DNA of 64,000 nucleotides from Arthrobacter sp. Leaf337. GTDB taxonomy: Bacteria > Actinomycetota > Actinomycetes > Actinomycetales > Micrococcaceae. Below are positions 7,933-16,829 of this stretch, in pieces. Position 1 is the first letter of the stretch. Each line of letters begins with the position of its first letter. The translations under genes were made by a program, and so were the position numbers. Under the pieces are notes generated by a model. The model did not search any database and was not told the DNA's origin. It worked only from the letters and a program-made list of their open reading frames with translations. Where the stretch lies: the NCBI RefSeq assembly GCF_001423745.1, contig NZ_LMPC01000001.1:311923-375922 (forward strand). The letters are read 5' to 3'.

Positions 7933-8160
7933 CTATCTGGCCTCGTCGCCGCCTTCTTTGCTTGCATCCAGGTGCTGCGCTTCCAGACGATCGATTCTGA
8001 AGTTGTTAAAGATCGTAAGGAGAATGGCTACTAACAAGATCATCGGTGGCCAGTAGCCAAAGCGGCTGTCACCTGAAACCGCAATGAACGAACTGACATC
8101 TACGATCCCGAACAGGATCAGAGACAGAATGGGGGTTTTCTTATTCCAAATCCTGCCCAT
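7933..8160 (-). CDS. Small two-helix membrane protein (element cargo)
   Basis: A 75-residue protein from ATG 8160, with a strong GGAGGGAG ribosome site upstream that decides this start over an in-frame TTG. Two helices (TPILSLILFGIVDVSSFIAV, and PPMILLVAILLTIFNNF) are followed by an acidic/basic tail (RIDRLEAQHLDASKEGGDEAR). It has the same overall plan as the gene at 7403-7618 but no clear sequence identity. Family not recognised; element cargo. Confidence 0.55.
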   Translation of the reverse strand: MGRIWNKKTPILSLILFGIVDVSSFIAVSGDSRFGYWPPMILLVAILLTIFNNFRIDRLEAQHLDASKEGGDEAR

Positions 8161-8492
8161 CGTCACTCCCTCCAAGTCGCAGACCCATCGGATGGGAACC
8201 TGGCCGCCAGACCGTCCTGGTCTTATTCAAGCTGCTACGCACCTGCGCTATTGCATCAGTGTCCCCGACCTACACGACGAAGTCGATGGTTCCCGGTCAC
8301 CCTTCGCCAAACGGGACGCCGGGAATGGCCTCAAGAGGGGCACACCGGATGAACGGCGGGCGGGCCCCAGGCGCCGCGTTTGGAGATGGCGCCTATCAGG
8401 CCACCCGCCGCCATCCTCACATGGACTGCGAAAAGAGTTAGGAACGAAGAGCGAGGTGCTCAAACAAACAATTCCTACAGCGGTAATCGAGG
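8161..8492. other. Right-end region of element, no gene seen
   Basis: About 330 bp between the last cargo gene and the right terminal repeat. No frame with protein-like composition or a good start was found. AAACAATTCC at 8466-8475 is the inverse of GGAATTGTTT at 2122-2131 near the left end, a possible subterminal repeat. Confidence 0.4.
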
Positions 8493-8505
8493 CAAGATAA
8501 CCGCG
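8493..8505 (+). repeat. attR: right 13-bp terminal inverted repeat
   Basis: CAAGATAACCGCG is the exact reverse complement of the left-end repeat at 2047-2059. CGCGG at 8502-8506 is the shared core that rejoins the frame of the interrupted HTH gene. Confidence 0.8.
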
Positions 8506-8606
8506 GACAGTGGCGCGTGGAAGAAAAGATGCTGGAACAGTACATCGAAGAGCGGTACGCGGAAGCCGAGCGCATGATCCAGGAAGCCAAGTCCAAGTCA
8601 CTCTGA
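8502..8606 (+). pseudogene. 3' fragment of excisionase-type HTH gene
   Basis: In frame from the core, this encodes RGQWRVEEKMLEQYIEER, a short helix and QEAKSKSL, ending at TGA 8604-8606. It is the wing end and C-terminal helix missing from the 5' fragment at 1936. It has no start of its own. Its presence fixes the right boundary of the inserted element to within five bases. Confidence 0.85.
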
Positions 8607-8669
8607 GCAGGGACGCCGGTCTGAGCCGGGACCGGGCGCGCGTGCATCTTCCGCCGCCAGGGAGTGCGT

Positions 8670-9242
8670 TCAGAGCTCCGCTCCGCGTATTGAACGTAGT
8701 GCACCAAGCGAGGAAAAAGGCACCGAGGCAACCTGGCTGACGTTGGCGGCGCGGCGGACCTCTCCGGACCGGGTCATGGCCAGATCGAAATAGTCCCGCC
8801 CCACGCGATCAATAACACCACTCAGTCCCGCCGCGCCCTGTGCGTCGCCGATGAGAACAACCGACAGATCAGCCCTGTCGCGCCCCAGGCCGCGAAGGGC
8901 ACTGGCCAGCCCCAGCTTTCGCCGGACGGACGGCGGCTCCGCCATCACCAGCCTCCCCAGGCCGTGGTACCGGGAAACTGCCGCAAAGGGCACCAGCACC
9001 TGCTGATGATGATCGTTGAGTACCAGGCTCTCTCCCCCCACGTGACTCAAGGCGCCCTCGAACACGGCTCCGGATCCCAGGTGCACCGCCACCCTGAGCC
9101 CCAGGGAACCGCGCAACCTGTCCGCCAGTTCCACGCCCGCGACATCTGCCCGCGACCGCTCGGCGATTTCCGATTCGAGCTCCAGCCGGCCAACTGAGGC
9201 CAGTTGTGCCTCCATGTCCTCAAACAAGGCGTCCCAACGCAT
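8670..9242 (-). CDS. Conserved hypothetical protein
   Basis: A 190-residue cytoplasmic protein (MRWDALFEDMEAQLASVGRL...), with a helical N-terminus and a beta-rich middle reminiscent of small barrel folds (LRVAVHLGSGAVFEGALSHV, then LVLNDHHQQVLVPFAAVSRY). No catalytic motif or membrane segment. Similar proteins are, from general knowledge, common next to LysM/Rv3235/secA clusters of Arthrobacter. Before the insertion it would have been convergent with the HTH gene. Function unknown. Confidence 0.7.
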   Translation of the reverse strand: MRWDALFEDMEAQLASVGRLELESEIAERSRADVAGVELADRLRGSLGLRVAVHLGSGAVFEGALSHVGGESLVLNDHHQQVLVPFAAVSRYHGLGRLVMAEPPSVRRKLGLASALRGLGRDRADLSVVLIGDAQGAAGLSGVIDRVGRDYFDLAMTRSGEVRRAANVSQVASVPFSSLGALRSIRGAEL

Positions 9243-9315
9243 GCCGCCAATCTAGGCGCGCGCCGTCCCCCGGTCAATTCGCGGCCGGCCCATGCGACGA
9301 AAAACAAATCACTGG

Positions 9316-9380
9316 ACAAAAGCCGTCAACTAAGTTCAAACTTGGTTCAACTAGATCAAATAACATCAAACAACATCAAA
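9316..9380 (+). repeat. Seven CAA direct repeats at ~10-bp spacing upstream of LysM gene
   Basis: Units of the form (A/T)CAA(A/C) begin at 9316, 9326, 9336, 9347, 9356, 9366 and 9376: all same strand, spacings 10, 10, 11, 9, 10, 10. The block is AT-rich in GC-rich surroundings and ends 19 bases before the LysM start. One site per helical turn suggests a head-to-tail oligomerising DNA-binding protein, such as the BldC-like HTH protein encoded nearby. Confidence 0.65.
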
Positions 9381-9399
9381 TGACGTGAGGAGTAGGATC

Positions 9400-10161
9400 A
9401 TGGAGGTTTCACGCGGCAGGCTGCTCCGCTCGGACGCAATGCTGGCGGTGACGATCCTGCTTCTCGGGCTCCTCCTGGCGGCAACAGGAGCCTCGCTGAC
9501 GGAGCGATGGGAGCGATCATCTGCCAGGGACCAGTCACTGGCTTTCGAAGACCTGCTCGGATTTGTCGTCAACACAACGGGACTCATCGTTGTCGCCTGG
9601 TGGATTCTGTCGATGTTGATTGCACTAACTTCCGCCGGCCTGGAACGCGCCGGAAGCCGCCGGGCTGCGGAGATCACCGGAAAATACAGTCCCTCCTTCA
9701 TGCGCCGCCTCGCCCTCGCCGCAGTGGGACTTCAGCTGCTGGGAGCACCGCTTGCCCACGCCGGCATGGTGACCGCTGACCCCCAGTGGAGTCCAGCCTC
9801 CCCTCCGGCCACTGCAGCAGTGTGGATGCCCACCGAACACGCGGCGTCAGCACCTCACCCCGGTCTCGGCGGCACTGATCCGAGGTGGAAACCGCATGCG
9901 CCCGTCGTCAGCCCGGGTCCATTGTCGGCACAACCTGTACGGGCTGCCCGCCAACAGCCGGTTGACGAGGACGGATCGGTCACCGTGGTGGCCGGTGACT
10001 CGCTTTGGACCATTGCGGCCAACCAGCTGGGCTCCCCCGCTTCTGATCGCGACATCGCCCTGGAATGGCCTCGCTGGTACGAGGCGAACAGGGCCGTCCT
10101 GGGTGAAAACCCCGATGTCCTTCTCCCGGGACAGGTACTCCGGCCTCCGTCCAGGTCCTGA
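9400..10161 (+). CDS. Membrane-anchored LysM-domain protein
   Basis: A 253-residue protein: transmembrane helices at ~10-32 (AMLAVTILLLGLLLAATGA) and ~48-70 (LLGFVVNTTGLIVVAWWILS), and a third hydrophobic signal-like stretch (LALAAVGLQLLGAPLAHA) at ~100-118, then a Pro-rich linker and a C-terminal LysM domain (VTVVAGDSLWTIAANQLG ... LLPGQVLRPP), which binds peptidoglycan. The ATG at 9400 is chosen over an in-frame GTG at 9385 because AGGAG lies 6-9 bases before it. It lies downstream of the CAA repeat array and upstream of the Rv3235-family gene, probably one transcript. Confidence 0.8.
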   Translation: MEVSRGRLLRSDAMLAVTILLLGLLLAATGASLTERWERSSARDQSLAFEDLLGFVVNTTGLIVVAWWILSMLIALTSAGLERAGSRRAAEITGKYSPSFMRRLALAAVGLQLLGAPLAHAGMVTADPQWSPASPPATAAVWMPTEHAASAPHPGLGGTDPRWKPHAPVVSPGPLSAQPVRAARQQPVDEDGSVTVVAGDSLWTIAANQLGSPASDRDIALEWPRWYEANRAVLGENPDVLLPGQVLRPPSRS

Positions 10162-10222
10162 ATCCGCAGCAAAGCCACACGTGGAACTTTTAGGTATCCG
10201 CCATCAAACAGAGGAAAACGTC

Positions 10223-10675
10223 ATGAGCGCATTGCATCTGGTCCCCACACTGCCGCAGGCGGAACGATCCGCCGAGCGTAGCCGGGTTCAAGCCACCGAG
10301 AGCCGGCGTGCCCTCCAGACGGTGGATGAGAACAGGGAAATCTGTGCCATTGCCCGAGGGACGGTGCAGGCCGCCATCGAGGTGCTGGCAGGAACGCGTC
10401 CTATCCAGCAGCTCTCACGCAGGCTTGACCAACGTTGCCTGGCATCACTGCAGCACCGTGCCGCACTCACCCGACGGCTTGCGGCCGGGCCGTCTCCGAC
10501 AGCAGGGCGACTGCACCGCAATCCGGCCGTCCGGTCGGTCCGCGCCTGCCAAGTCGCCGCTGGGATCTACGAGGCAAGTGCCGTCGTGGTGGATGAACTA
10601 CGGGTCCGTGCAGTGGCAGTGAGGCTCGAGCGCAGCAATCAGGTGTGGCGCATCACCGCGCTGGAGATCGGCTGA
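10223..10675 (+). CDS. Rv3235 family protein
   Basis: A 150-residue protein matching the small actinobacterial Rv3235 family located beside secA: a helical region then the typical C-terminal beta segment with RACQVAAGIYEASAVVVDEL and RAVAVRLERSNQVWRITALEIG. GAGGAAAA precedes ATG 10223. Its biochemical role is unknown. It is convergent with secA across a strong shared terminator. Confidence 0.8.
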   Translation: MSALHLVPTLPQAERSAERSRVQATESRRALQTVDENREICAIARGTVQAAIEVLAGTRPIQQLSRRLDQRCLASLQHRAALTRRLAAGPSPTAGRLHRNPAVRSVRACQVAAGIYEASAVVVDELRVRAVAVRLERSNQVWRITALEIG

Positions 10676-10725
10676 CTGTTCTTCGTGAAGGCGCCGCCGC
10701 ACAAGCCACCCCTCCACACCTGCGC

Positions 10726-10773
10726 GAAGACGGATGAGGACCGGAACAGTTGTTCCGGTCCTCATCCGTCTTC
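10726..10773. terminator. Bidirectional terminator between Rv3235 gene and secA
   Basis: A perfect 22-bp stem (GAAGACGGATGAGGACCGGAAC and its complement) with the loop AGTT, placed between convergent stops. Confidence 0.85.
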
Positions 10774-10804
10774 AAGGTGCGGCTGCTTCGGCAGCCGTCA
10801 TTTC

Positions 10805-13546
10805 CTAGCGCTTCTTCTTTTTCGGAGCGGGCTTCCGGGTGCCGTCCTGGGCAGCGGCCTTGGCCGGATTTCCCGAACGTCCGGAGGTCCTTCCCTCGAC
10901 ACGCGTCTGGCTGGCGCCGTCTTCTCCCGGTGCGGTGTACTGCAACTGCGCGGGCTTCTCCGGAGCCTCCAGGCCGGCCGCACGGATCTGCGGCTCATGG
11001 TGCTCCGTGTGTTCCCCGGCGCCGTCGGCTACCACCACGTCTTCCGCAGGAGTCACCTCGACCTCAAGGTTGAACAGGAATCCGACGCTTTCCTCACGGA
11101 TGGCCTCCATCATGGCCTGGAACATGATGAAACCCTCGCGCTGGTACTCCACCAGGGGATCACGCTGGGCCATCGCCCGAAGGCCGATGCCTTCCTTCAG
11201 GTAGTCCATCTCGTAGAGATGCTCCTGCCACTTCCGGCCGATCACAGACAGGACCACCCGGCGTTCCAGTTCGCGCATGCTCTCGGATCCGATGACCTGT
11301 TCCCTGGCCTGGTAGACCAGGCGGGCGTCGGAAAGAATCTCTTCCTTCAGGAAGTCCACTGTTATGCGGGACTTGCCGCCGGCCTCGTCGATAACGTCGT
11401 GGGATGTAACGCTGACGGGGTAGAGCGTCTTCAGGTTCGTCCAGAGCTGGTTGAAGTCCCAGTCGTCGCCGGTGCCTTCGGTGGTTGCTGCGTCGATGAG
11501 GGCAGTGATGGTGTCCTCGATGAAGAACTGCACTTTCTCGTGCAGGTCGTCTCCCTCGAGGATGCGCCGGCGGTCGCCGTAGATTGCTTCACGCTGGCGG
11601 TTGAGGACGTCGTCGTACTTCAGCACGTTTTTGCGCTGTTCCGCGTTACGGCCTTCAACCTGGCCCTGCGCAGATGCAATGGCACGGGACACCAGTTTCG
11701 ATTCCAGTGCAACGTCGTCCGGCACCGAACTGTTCATGAGCCGTTCGGCCGCGCCCGAATTGAACAAACGCATTAGGTCATCCGTGAGGGACAGGTAGAA
11801 CCGTGACTCACCGGGGTCGCCCTGACGTCCGGAACGGCCGCGGAGCTGGTTGTCGATCCGGCGCGACTCGTGGCGTTCGGTGCCCAGGACGTAGAGTCCA
11901 CCGAGGTTAAGCACTTCTTCGTGCTCGTCCTTGACTGCTTGTTTGGCCGCTTCGAGCGCCGCAGGCCAGGCCGCTTCGTACTCTTCCGAGTTTTCTTCCG
12001 GATCCAGGCCTTTGGCGGCCAGTTCGGCGACGGCAGTGAATTCGGCGTTTCCGCCCAGCATGATGTCGGTACCGCGACCGGCCATGTTCGTGGCGACAGT
12101 CACGGCTCCCTTACGGCCGGCCTGCGCGACGATCGCGGCTTCACGGGCGTGGTTCTTCGCGTTCAGTACCTCGTGCCGGATGCCTTCCTTGGCCAGCAGC
12201 CTTGAGAGGTATTCGCTCTTCTCAACGCTGGTGGTTCCCACGAGGACGGGCTGGCCCTTTTCGTGGCGCTCAGCGATGTCCTTGACGACGGCGTCGAACT
12301 TGACCGCTTCGTTCTTGTAGACCAGGTCCGACTGATCGATGCGCTGCATGTCCCGGTTGGTGGGGATCGCCACCACTCCGAGCTTGTAGGTGCCCATGAA
12401 CTCCGCGGCTTCGGTTTCGGCTGTGCCGGTCATGCCCGAAAGCTTGTTGTACATGCGGAAGTAGTTCTGCAGCGTGACGGTGGCCAGCGTCTGGTTCTCG
12501 GCCTTGATTTCGACGCCTTCCTTGGCCTCGATCGCCTGGTGCATTCCCTCGTTGTAACGGCGGCCGGCCAGGATGCGGCCGGTGTGTTCGTCGACGATCA
12601 GGACTTCGCCGTCGAGGATGACGTAGTCCTTGTCCCGCTTGAAGAGCTCCTTGGCCTTGATGGCGTTGTTCAGGAAGCCGATCAGCGGGGTGTTGGCGGA
12701 CTCATAGAGATTGTGGATGCCGAGGTAGTCCTCGACCTTTTCGATTCCGGCTTCGAGCACACCCACGGTGCGCTTCTTCTCGTCGACCTCATAGTCGGTG
12801 TCGGCCTGGAGCCGGAGGACCACCTTGGCGAATTCGCTGTACCAGCGGTTCGTGTCGCCTTGGGCCGGACCGGAAATGATGAGCGGGGTACGGGCCTCGT
12901 CGATGAGGATGGAGTCCACTTCGTCAACGATGGCGAAGTGGTGGCCGCGCTGGACCAGTTCTGACTTGTCCCAGGCCATGTTGTCGCGCAGGTAGTCAAA
13001 ACCGAATTCGTTGTTGGTCCCGTAGGTGATGTCCGCGGCGTATTGTTCGCGGCGCACTGCAGGGTCCTGGTTGGACAGGATGCAGCCGCTGCTCAGGCCA
13101 AGGAAGCGGTAGACGCGGCCCATGAGGTCGGACTGGTATTCAGCGAGGTAGTCGTTCACGGTGATGACGTGAACGCCATTGCCGGCCAGGGCGTTGAGGT
13201 AGGCCGGAGCGGTGGCCACGAGAGTCTTTCCTTCGCCGGTCTTCATTTCGGCAATGTTGCCCAGATGCAGGGCTGCGCCGCCCATCAGCTGAACGTCGAA
13301 GTGCCGCATTCCCAGGGTGCGGGAGGAAGCTTCGCGGACGGCGGCGAAAGCCTCCGGCAAGAGATCGTCGAGCTTTTCGCCGTCCTGGTGGCGTTCCCGG
13401 AGCCGTCCGGTTTCTTCACGCAGTTCGGCGTCCGTGAAGGTCTTGAAAGAGCTCTCCAGGGCATTGATGGAATCGGCATAGTTCCTCAATTGCCTCAGGG
13501 TTTTTTTGTCACCCGTACGGAGAAGTTTTTCGATAAGTGATGCCAC
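10805..13546 (-). CDS. secA: Preprotein translocase ATPase SecA
   Basis: A 913-residue SecA, the motor that pushes unfolded preproteins through SecYEG. Walker A is MKTGEGKT (residues 101-108) and Walker B/DEAD region is [19 protein letters not shown]; helicase motifs [14 protein letters not shown] and [12 protein letters not shown] are intact. The C-terminus is a basic, low-complexity tail ending PAPKKKKR and lacks the CxCxSG zinc motif of E. coli SecA, as in other actinobacterial SecA1. The GTG start at 13546 is preceded by GGGAG. It is the last gene of a minus-strand run that includes hpf, comF and mtrAB. Confidence 0.97.
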   Translation of the reverse strand: MASLIEKLLRTGDKKTLRQLRNYADSINALESSFKTFTDAELREETGRLRERHQDGEKLDDLLPEAFAAVREASSRTLGMRHFDVQLMGGAALHLGNIAEMKTGEGKTLVATAPAYLNALAGNGVHVITVNDYLAEYQSDLMGRVYRFLGLSSGCILSNQDPAVRREQYAADITYGTNNEFGFDYLRDNMAWDKSELVQRGHHFAIVDEVDSILIDEARTPLIISGPAQGDTNRWYSEFAKVVLRLQADTDYEVDEKKRTVGVLEAGIEKVEDYLGIHNLYESANTPLIGFLNNAIKAKELFKRDKDYVILDGEVLIVDEHTGRILAGRRYNEGMHQAIEAKEGVEIKAENQTLATVTLQNYFRMYNKLSGMTGTAETEAAEFMGTYKLGVVAIPTNRDMQRIDQSDLVYKNEAVKFDAVVKDIAERHEKGQPVLVGTTSVEKSEYLSRLLAKEGIRHEVLNAKNHAREAAIVAQAGRKGAVTVATNMAGRGTDIMLGGNAEFTAVAELAAKGLDPEENSEEYEAAWPAALEAAKQAVKDEHEEVLNLGGLYVLGTERHESRRIDNQLRGRSGRQGDPGESRFYLSLTDDLMRLFNSGAAERLMNSSVPDDVALESKLVSRAIASAQGQVEGRNAEQRKNVLKYDDVLNRQREAIYGDRRRILEGDDLHEKVQFFIEDTITALIDAATTEGTGDDWDFNQLWTNLKTLYPVSVTSHDVIDEAGGKSRITVDFLKEEILSDARLVYQAREQVIGSESMRELERRVVLSVIGRKWQEHLYEMDYLKEGIGLRAMAQRDPLVEYQREGFIMFQAMMEAIREESVGFLFNLEVEVTPAEDVVVADGAGEHTEHHEPQIRAAGLEAPEKPAQLQYTAPGEDGASQTRVEGRTSGRSGNPAKAAAQDGTRKPAPKKKKR

Positions 13547-13616
13547 GTGAAGTTGCTCCCAGTCTCAAGCTGCCGAATTCTGGCGTGTTCAGTCTACGGG
13601 AGACACGCACGGCACG

Positions 13617-14864
13617 TTACGCCTGTTCCCTGAGAGCGGATAGTCCGGTTTCGTGGGCAGCGACGGCCTCAGCAAGGGAAGCGGCAAGGTCGCCGACCGG
13701 CGAGACAACCACGCCGTCAAGCCCCAGCCATTCGGCCATGAGGCGGAGCTCCAGGGCAAGTTCAACGGCGGTGTCGGCTGGAGCACCCGGTTCGGCGTGC
13801 GCCGCCCTCGCGAGGAGCAGGCCGGCCGGCCTGTCGGCTTTGAGGTCCACACGAGCCACGATGCCGTCCCGAAGCAGGAACGGGAGGACGTAGTACCCGA
13901 AGCGTCGCTTGGCCTCCGGAGTGTAGATCTCGATCCTGAAGTGGAAGCCGAAGAGCTCTTCCAGCCGCCGACGCTCAAAGACAAGCGAGTCAAAAGGGCT
14001 CAGAAGCGCCCGCCCGGTTGCCGCGCGGGGCAACCGGGCGTCAACATACCGGTAAACCGGCCGGTCCCAGCCCCGGACCGATACCGGCTCAAGTCTGCCC
14101 CCGTCGACCAGGTGCTCCACCGCGATGGCGGCAGCCTTCATCGGCGTGCGGAAGTAGTCGGCGAAGCAGCGCACGGTGCCGATGCCATGGGCCCTTGCAG
14201 CGGCCTCGATGAGCCGGTCCATCGCTCCCGCGGGATCGGCGTCCTGCGCGCCCCCGCCGTCCAACGCGGTGTACACCTTGGCGGACAGCGTGTAGCGGCG
14301 TTCGAACTGTTCGGTCCGGGAGGAGGCCGAGACAAGTCCTTCCTCGAAAAGGTGCTCCAGGACACGCTTGACCGCGTTCCAGTTCCACCCCCAGTTGTCC
14401 GTCCGACGGTCTTCGACATGCCCGATCCCTGCGGTGAGTTCAGCGGCGGTCAGGGGCTTGCTATTGGCCAGTACTGCGAGGACCTTTTCGGCTACGTCCG
14501 TGCGAAGTTCGGGATCCATGCCGGATGCGCCGACCCATTTCCGGTTCTGCCACAGCAGCAGGTCCGGAAAATGGTCCGGCCGGATGAAGCTCGCTTCGTG
14601 TGCCCAGTACTCCGTCATTCTGCGCGGATGCGTTGAGGCCATCCGGTGCAGAATGGCGCGGTCATAGTTTCCGAGCCGGGAAAAGAAAGGCAGGTAGTGG
14701 CTGCGGGCGAGAACGTTGACGGAGTCAATCTGGACCAGGTGGAGCCGGTCAAAGGTACGGCCCACCGCCCGTGCACTCACGGGTCCGGCGGGCCGTCCTT
14801 TGTCCAATCCCTGGGCTGCCAAAGCGATCCGCCGCGCCTGGATAAGGCTCAGCGATGCGCCCAT
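13617..14864 (-). CDS. YcaQ/AlkX-type winged-helix DNA glycosylase
   Basis: A 415-residue protein of the HTH_42 family: LSLIQARRIALAAQGL at the N-terminus, then LVQIDSVNVLARSHYLPFFSRLG, containing the catalytic Q-x-D motif (QID, ~44-46). In the characterised family, QxD enzymes such as E. coli YcaQ open cross-linked bases, whereas QxQ enzymes belong to the azinomycin-resistance AlkZ branch. Three winged-helix segments follow. Predicted role: excision of alkylated or cross-linked bases in DNA. It sits between hpf and secA with small gaps. Confidence 0.8.
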   Translation of the reverse strand: MGASLSLIQARRIALAAQGLDKGRPAGPVSARAVGRTFDRLHLVQIDSVNVLARSHYLPFFSRLGNYDRAILHRMASTHPRRMTEYWAHEASFIRPDHFPDLLLWQNRKWVGASGMDPELRTDVAEKVLAVLANSKPLTAAELTAGIGHVEDRRTDNWGWNWNAVKRVLEHLFEEGLVSASSRTEQFERRYTLSAKVYTALDGGGAQDADPAGAMDRLIEAAARAHGIGTVRCFADYFRTPMKAAAIAVEHLVDGGRLEPVSVRGWDRPVYRYVDARLPRAATGRALLSPFDSLVFERRRLEELFGFHFRIEIYTPEAKRRFGYYVLPFLLRDGIVARVDLKADRPAGLLLARAAHAEPGAPADTAVELALELRLMAEWLGLDGVVVSPVGDLAASLAEAVAAHETGLSALREQA

Positions 14865-14913
14865 GTCAGTCCTTCCGTTGGCTGGTCAACACCAGCTTAG
14901 GCGGACTCGCGGC

Positions 14914-15639
14914 TCAAGGGCGCGCAGGTTCATCCTCCGAGCGGTAGGCGAGGATCTTTTCCTCGACGGCTGCTTCGCCCGGTTCGCACGTCTGGTCCAG
15001 GCTGATGACGCCGTAGGTCCACCCGTCGCGCCGGTACACCACGGACGGCGCTTTGGTTTCCTTATCCACGAAGAGGTAGAAGTCGTGGCCCACGAGCTCC
15101 ATGTTGTCGACGGCATCGTCGAGTGTGAGGGACGCCGCCGGGAACACCTTGCGGCGGATCAGGACCGGTGAATCTCCTGCAGGGATGTCATTGTCGACCT
15201 CGTAGGGCGACTTTTCAACGGGTGCAGCCTGGGGCTCCTGGTGGTTGATGGCCTCTACATACAGAGGCTCGGTGGTGCTTGCCGGCTCAAGGCTGGCAGT
15301 CGCCTCGCGGACGGCCTTGGGTGTGTGCCGCCCATGGTGGACCTTCTTGCGATCCTTGGCCCGGCGTAGGCGCTCAAGAAGCTTGTTGTAAGCGAGATCG
15401 AACGCGGCGAACTTGTCGGCGGCGCTTGCCTCTGCACGAATGACGGGGCCGCGGCCCAAGACGGTCAGCTCAACTGTGAGCAAGTCTGCGGTCTGGCGGG
15501 CCTTGGTCTCCTTGGAGACCTTCGCGTCCACCCGTTGGACCTTGTCTCCCAGCGATGCGATCTTTGAGATCTTCTCGTCGGCGTATTCGCGGAAGCGGTC
15601 TGAAACCGTCAAATTCCGTCCGCTGATCATGAACTCCAT
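14914..15639 (-). CDS. hpf: Ribosome hibernation-promoting factor, long form
   Basis: A 241-residue long HPF. The N-terminal ribosome-binding domain (FMISGRNLTVSDRFREYADE to ~110, with basic LLERLRRAKDRKKVHHGRH) is followed by a linker and a C-terminal dimerisation domain (VLIRRKVFPAASLTLDDAVD to VISLDQ). Long forms dimerise 70S ribosomes to 100S in stationary phase. The ATG at 15639 (MEFMISG) with GGAGGG upstream is chosen over an upstream in-frame start. Single-gene spacing on both sides suggests its own promoter in 15640-15816. Confidence 0.93.
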   Translation of the reverse strand: MEFMISGRNLTVSDRFREYADEKISKIASLGDKVQRVDAKVSKETKARQTADLLTVELTVLGRGPVIRAEASAADKFAAFDLAYNKLLERLRRAKDRKKVHHGRHTPKAVREATASLEPASTTEPLYVEAINHQEPQAAPVEKSPYEVDNDIPAGDSPVLIRRKVFPAASLTLDDAVDNMELVGHDFYLFVDKETKAPSVVYRRDGWTYGVISLDQTCEPGEAAVEEKILAYRSEDEPARP

Positions 15640-15816
15640 GGTGCCCTCCAAATGACTTCGGTGACACGACGGCGGCACTTCCCGGGGCCGATCTGACTGA
15701 CAGTCGAGCCCCTTTCCGAGCCGCTATCGACAGGTACAACTGATCTTGGTACCCACAACCGACGTTAGTTCATCGCTACCCGTTATTCACCTTTTCTTCA
15801 TTTATTTTTTTCAATG

Positions 15817-16770
15817 TCAGCCGCCAGTCCCTGCTGGGGCACCGGGAACGGCTGATGGTTCGGCGGCGTCGGGCGGGCGTGTCGCCGCCAGCACGACGGC
15901 ACCCACCACCACGCCTCCCGCCCGGTGGACGGCACGCGCTGCTTCCGCCAGTGTGGCCCCGGTGGTGAGGACATCATCCACGATGATGCAGGGGCGTCCC
16001 CGGATGTCCGGCGCGAGCGGCGAGGATCTTGCCCGCATGGACCCCCGGACACGTTTGGCGCGGGCGCCCCGCCCCAGTCCCTTTTGGCCTCCGGCCATCG
16101 GGTGGGCTTGAACCAGCGCCCGGAGGCGTCCGGACAGGTCATTATTGGCAGCAGACGGCCCTTGCGTAAAGGCACGGCTCTTGCGGAGTGCGTCGGCTAG
16201 GTTACCGGCGCCGAGGCTCCCGCTGCGGTCCAGATTCCGCAGCAGGAGGTGCACGGGGCTGAAGCCCCGCTTCCTGAACGCGCTGTTGGTGGTGGGAACG
16301 GGTATCAGGCAGTATCCCCGCAGTGTTCCGCCGGCCCCGTTGATGGCTCGACTAAGCGCCTTGGACAACACCGATCCGAGCTGCCCCTGGCCATGTTTCT
16401 TGAACGACAGCACGGCCTGTGCAAGTTCCTCGCGATAAATACCGGCGGCCACGACGGGGAGGATCACCGAACCGTTCACGTCCATGAGGGCAGGAGCCTG
16501 CCCCTCAGCCCGGAACGGGGTCCTGGTGAGGATACGCACCGCCCGCTCGCAGGGTCCGCACAGCGCGAAGTCCTCCGTCCCGCAACAGACGCATTCAACC
16601 GGGGCCGCCAGCGCCAGTAGCTCGCGGCCAGCGTTCGCTGCACCGTCCGCAGCCCGCGGCCACCATTGTGAGTAGTCGCTGCGGTGCTTTGCCGCGGTGG
16701 GCGCCGGCGGTTCAAGATCGGGGTCCGGGTTTCTCTCCACATGCAAAGGCTCCATGGCGGGCGGCTCCAC
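15817..16770 (-). CDS. ComF family phosphoribosyltransferase-like protein
   Basis: A 317-residue protein. A Cys-rich zinc-ribbon segment (CVCCGTEDFALCGPCERAV, ~residues 60-80) precedes a type I phosphoribosyltransferase fold with the PRPP loop CIIVDDVLTTGATL near residue 265. ComF of naturally competent bacteria takes part in DNA uptake; in actinobacteria the role is unproven. A ~45-residue insertion (GGQKGLGRGARAKRVRGS region) between the strands is longer than in ComF of E. coli/Haemophilus type. The GTG at 16770 is supported by AGGAG 7 bases upstream. It lies downstream of lpqB. Confidence 0.85.
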   Translation of the reverse strand: MEPPAMEPLHVERNPDPDLEPPAPTAAKHRSDYSQWWPRAADGAANAGRELLALAAPVECVCCGTEDFALCGPCERAVRILTRTPFRAEGQAPALMDVNGSVILPVVAAGIYREELAQAVLSFKKHGQGQLGSVLSKALSRAINGAGGTLRGYCLIPVPTTNSAFRKRGFSPVHLLLRNLDRSGSLGAGNLADALRKSRAFTQGPSAANNDLSGRLRALVQAHPMAGGQKGLGRGARAKRVRGSMRARSSPLAPDIRGRPCIIVDDVLTTGATLAEAARAVHRAGGVVVGAVVLAATRPPDAAEPSAVPGAPAGTGG

Positions 16771-16829
16771 CGGAAGTCTCCTGTCCGCCTATGTGGAATC
16801 GGCGCATATGTGGACAGGGCTTGCCGGTC

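Larger units (their letters stand above)
2052..8506. mobile_element. Tn554-like site-specific integrative element, ~6.45 kb
   Basis: The boundaries come from the split HTH gene. The direct repeat CGCGG is present at both junctions (2047-2051 and 8502-8506), and one copy plus everything between is the insertion. The recombination module is tnpA-tnpB-tnpC (minus strand, ATGA overlaps): two tyrosine recombinases and a small coiled-coil protein, the hallmark of the Tn554 family. No larger target duplication is seen, as expected for that family. Unlike textbook Tn554, the ends carry a 13-bp inverted repeat. Cargo is a full HTH paralogue at the left end and small membrane-protein genes at the right end. 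No antibiotic, metal or defence gene is recognised. Confidence 0.85.

Noticed and set aside
2122..8475. GGAATTGTTT subterminal inverted repeat as a second recombinase site
   Set aside because: The 10-bp match lies at unequal distances from the two ends (about 70 and 26 bp), so chance cannot be excluded.
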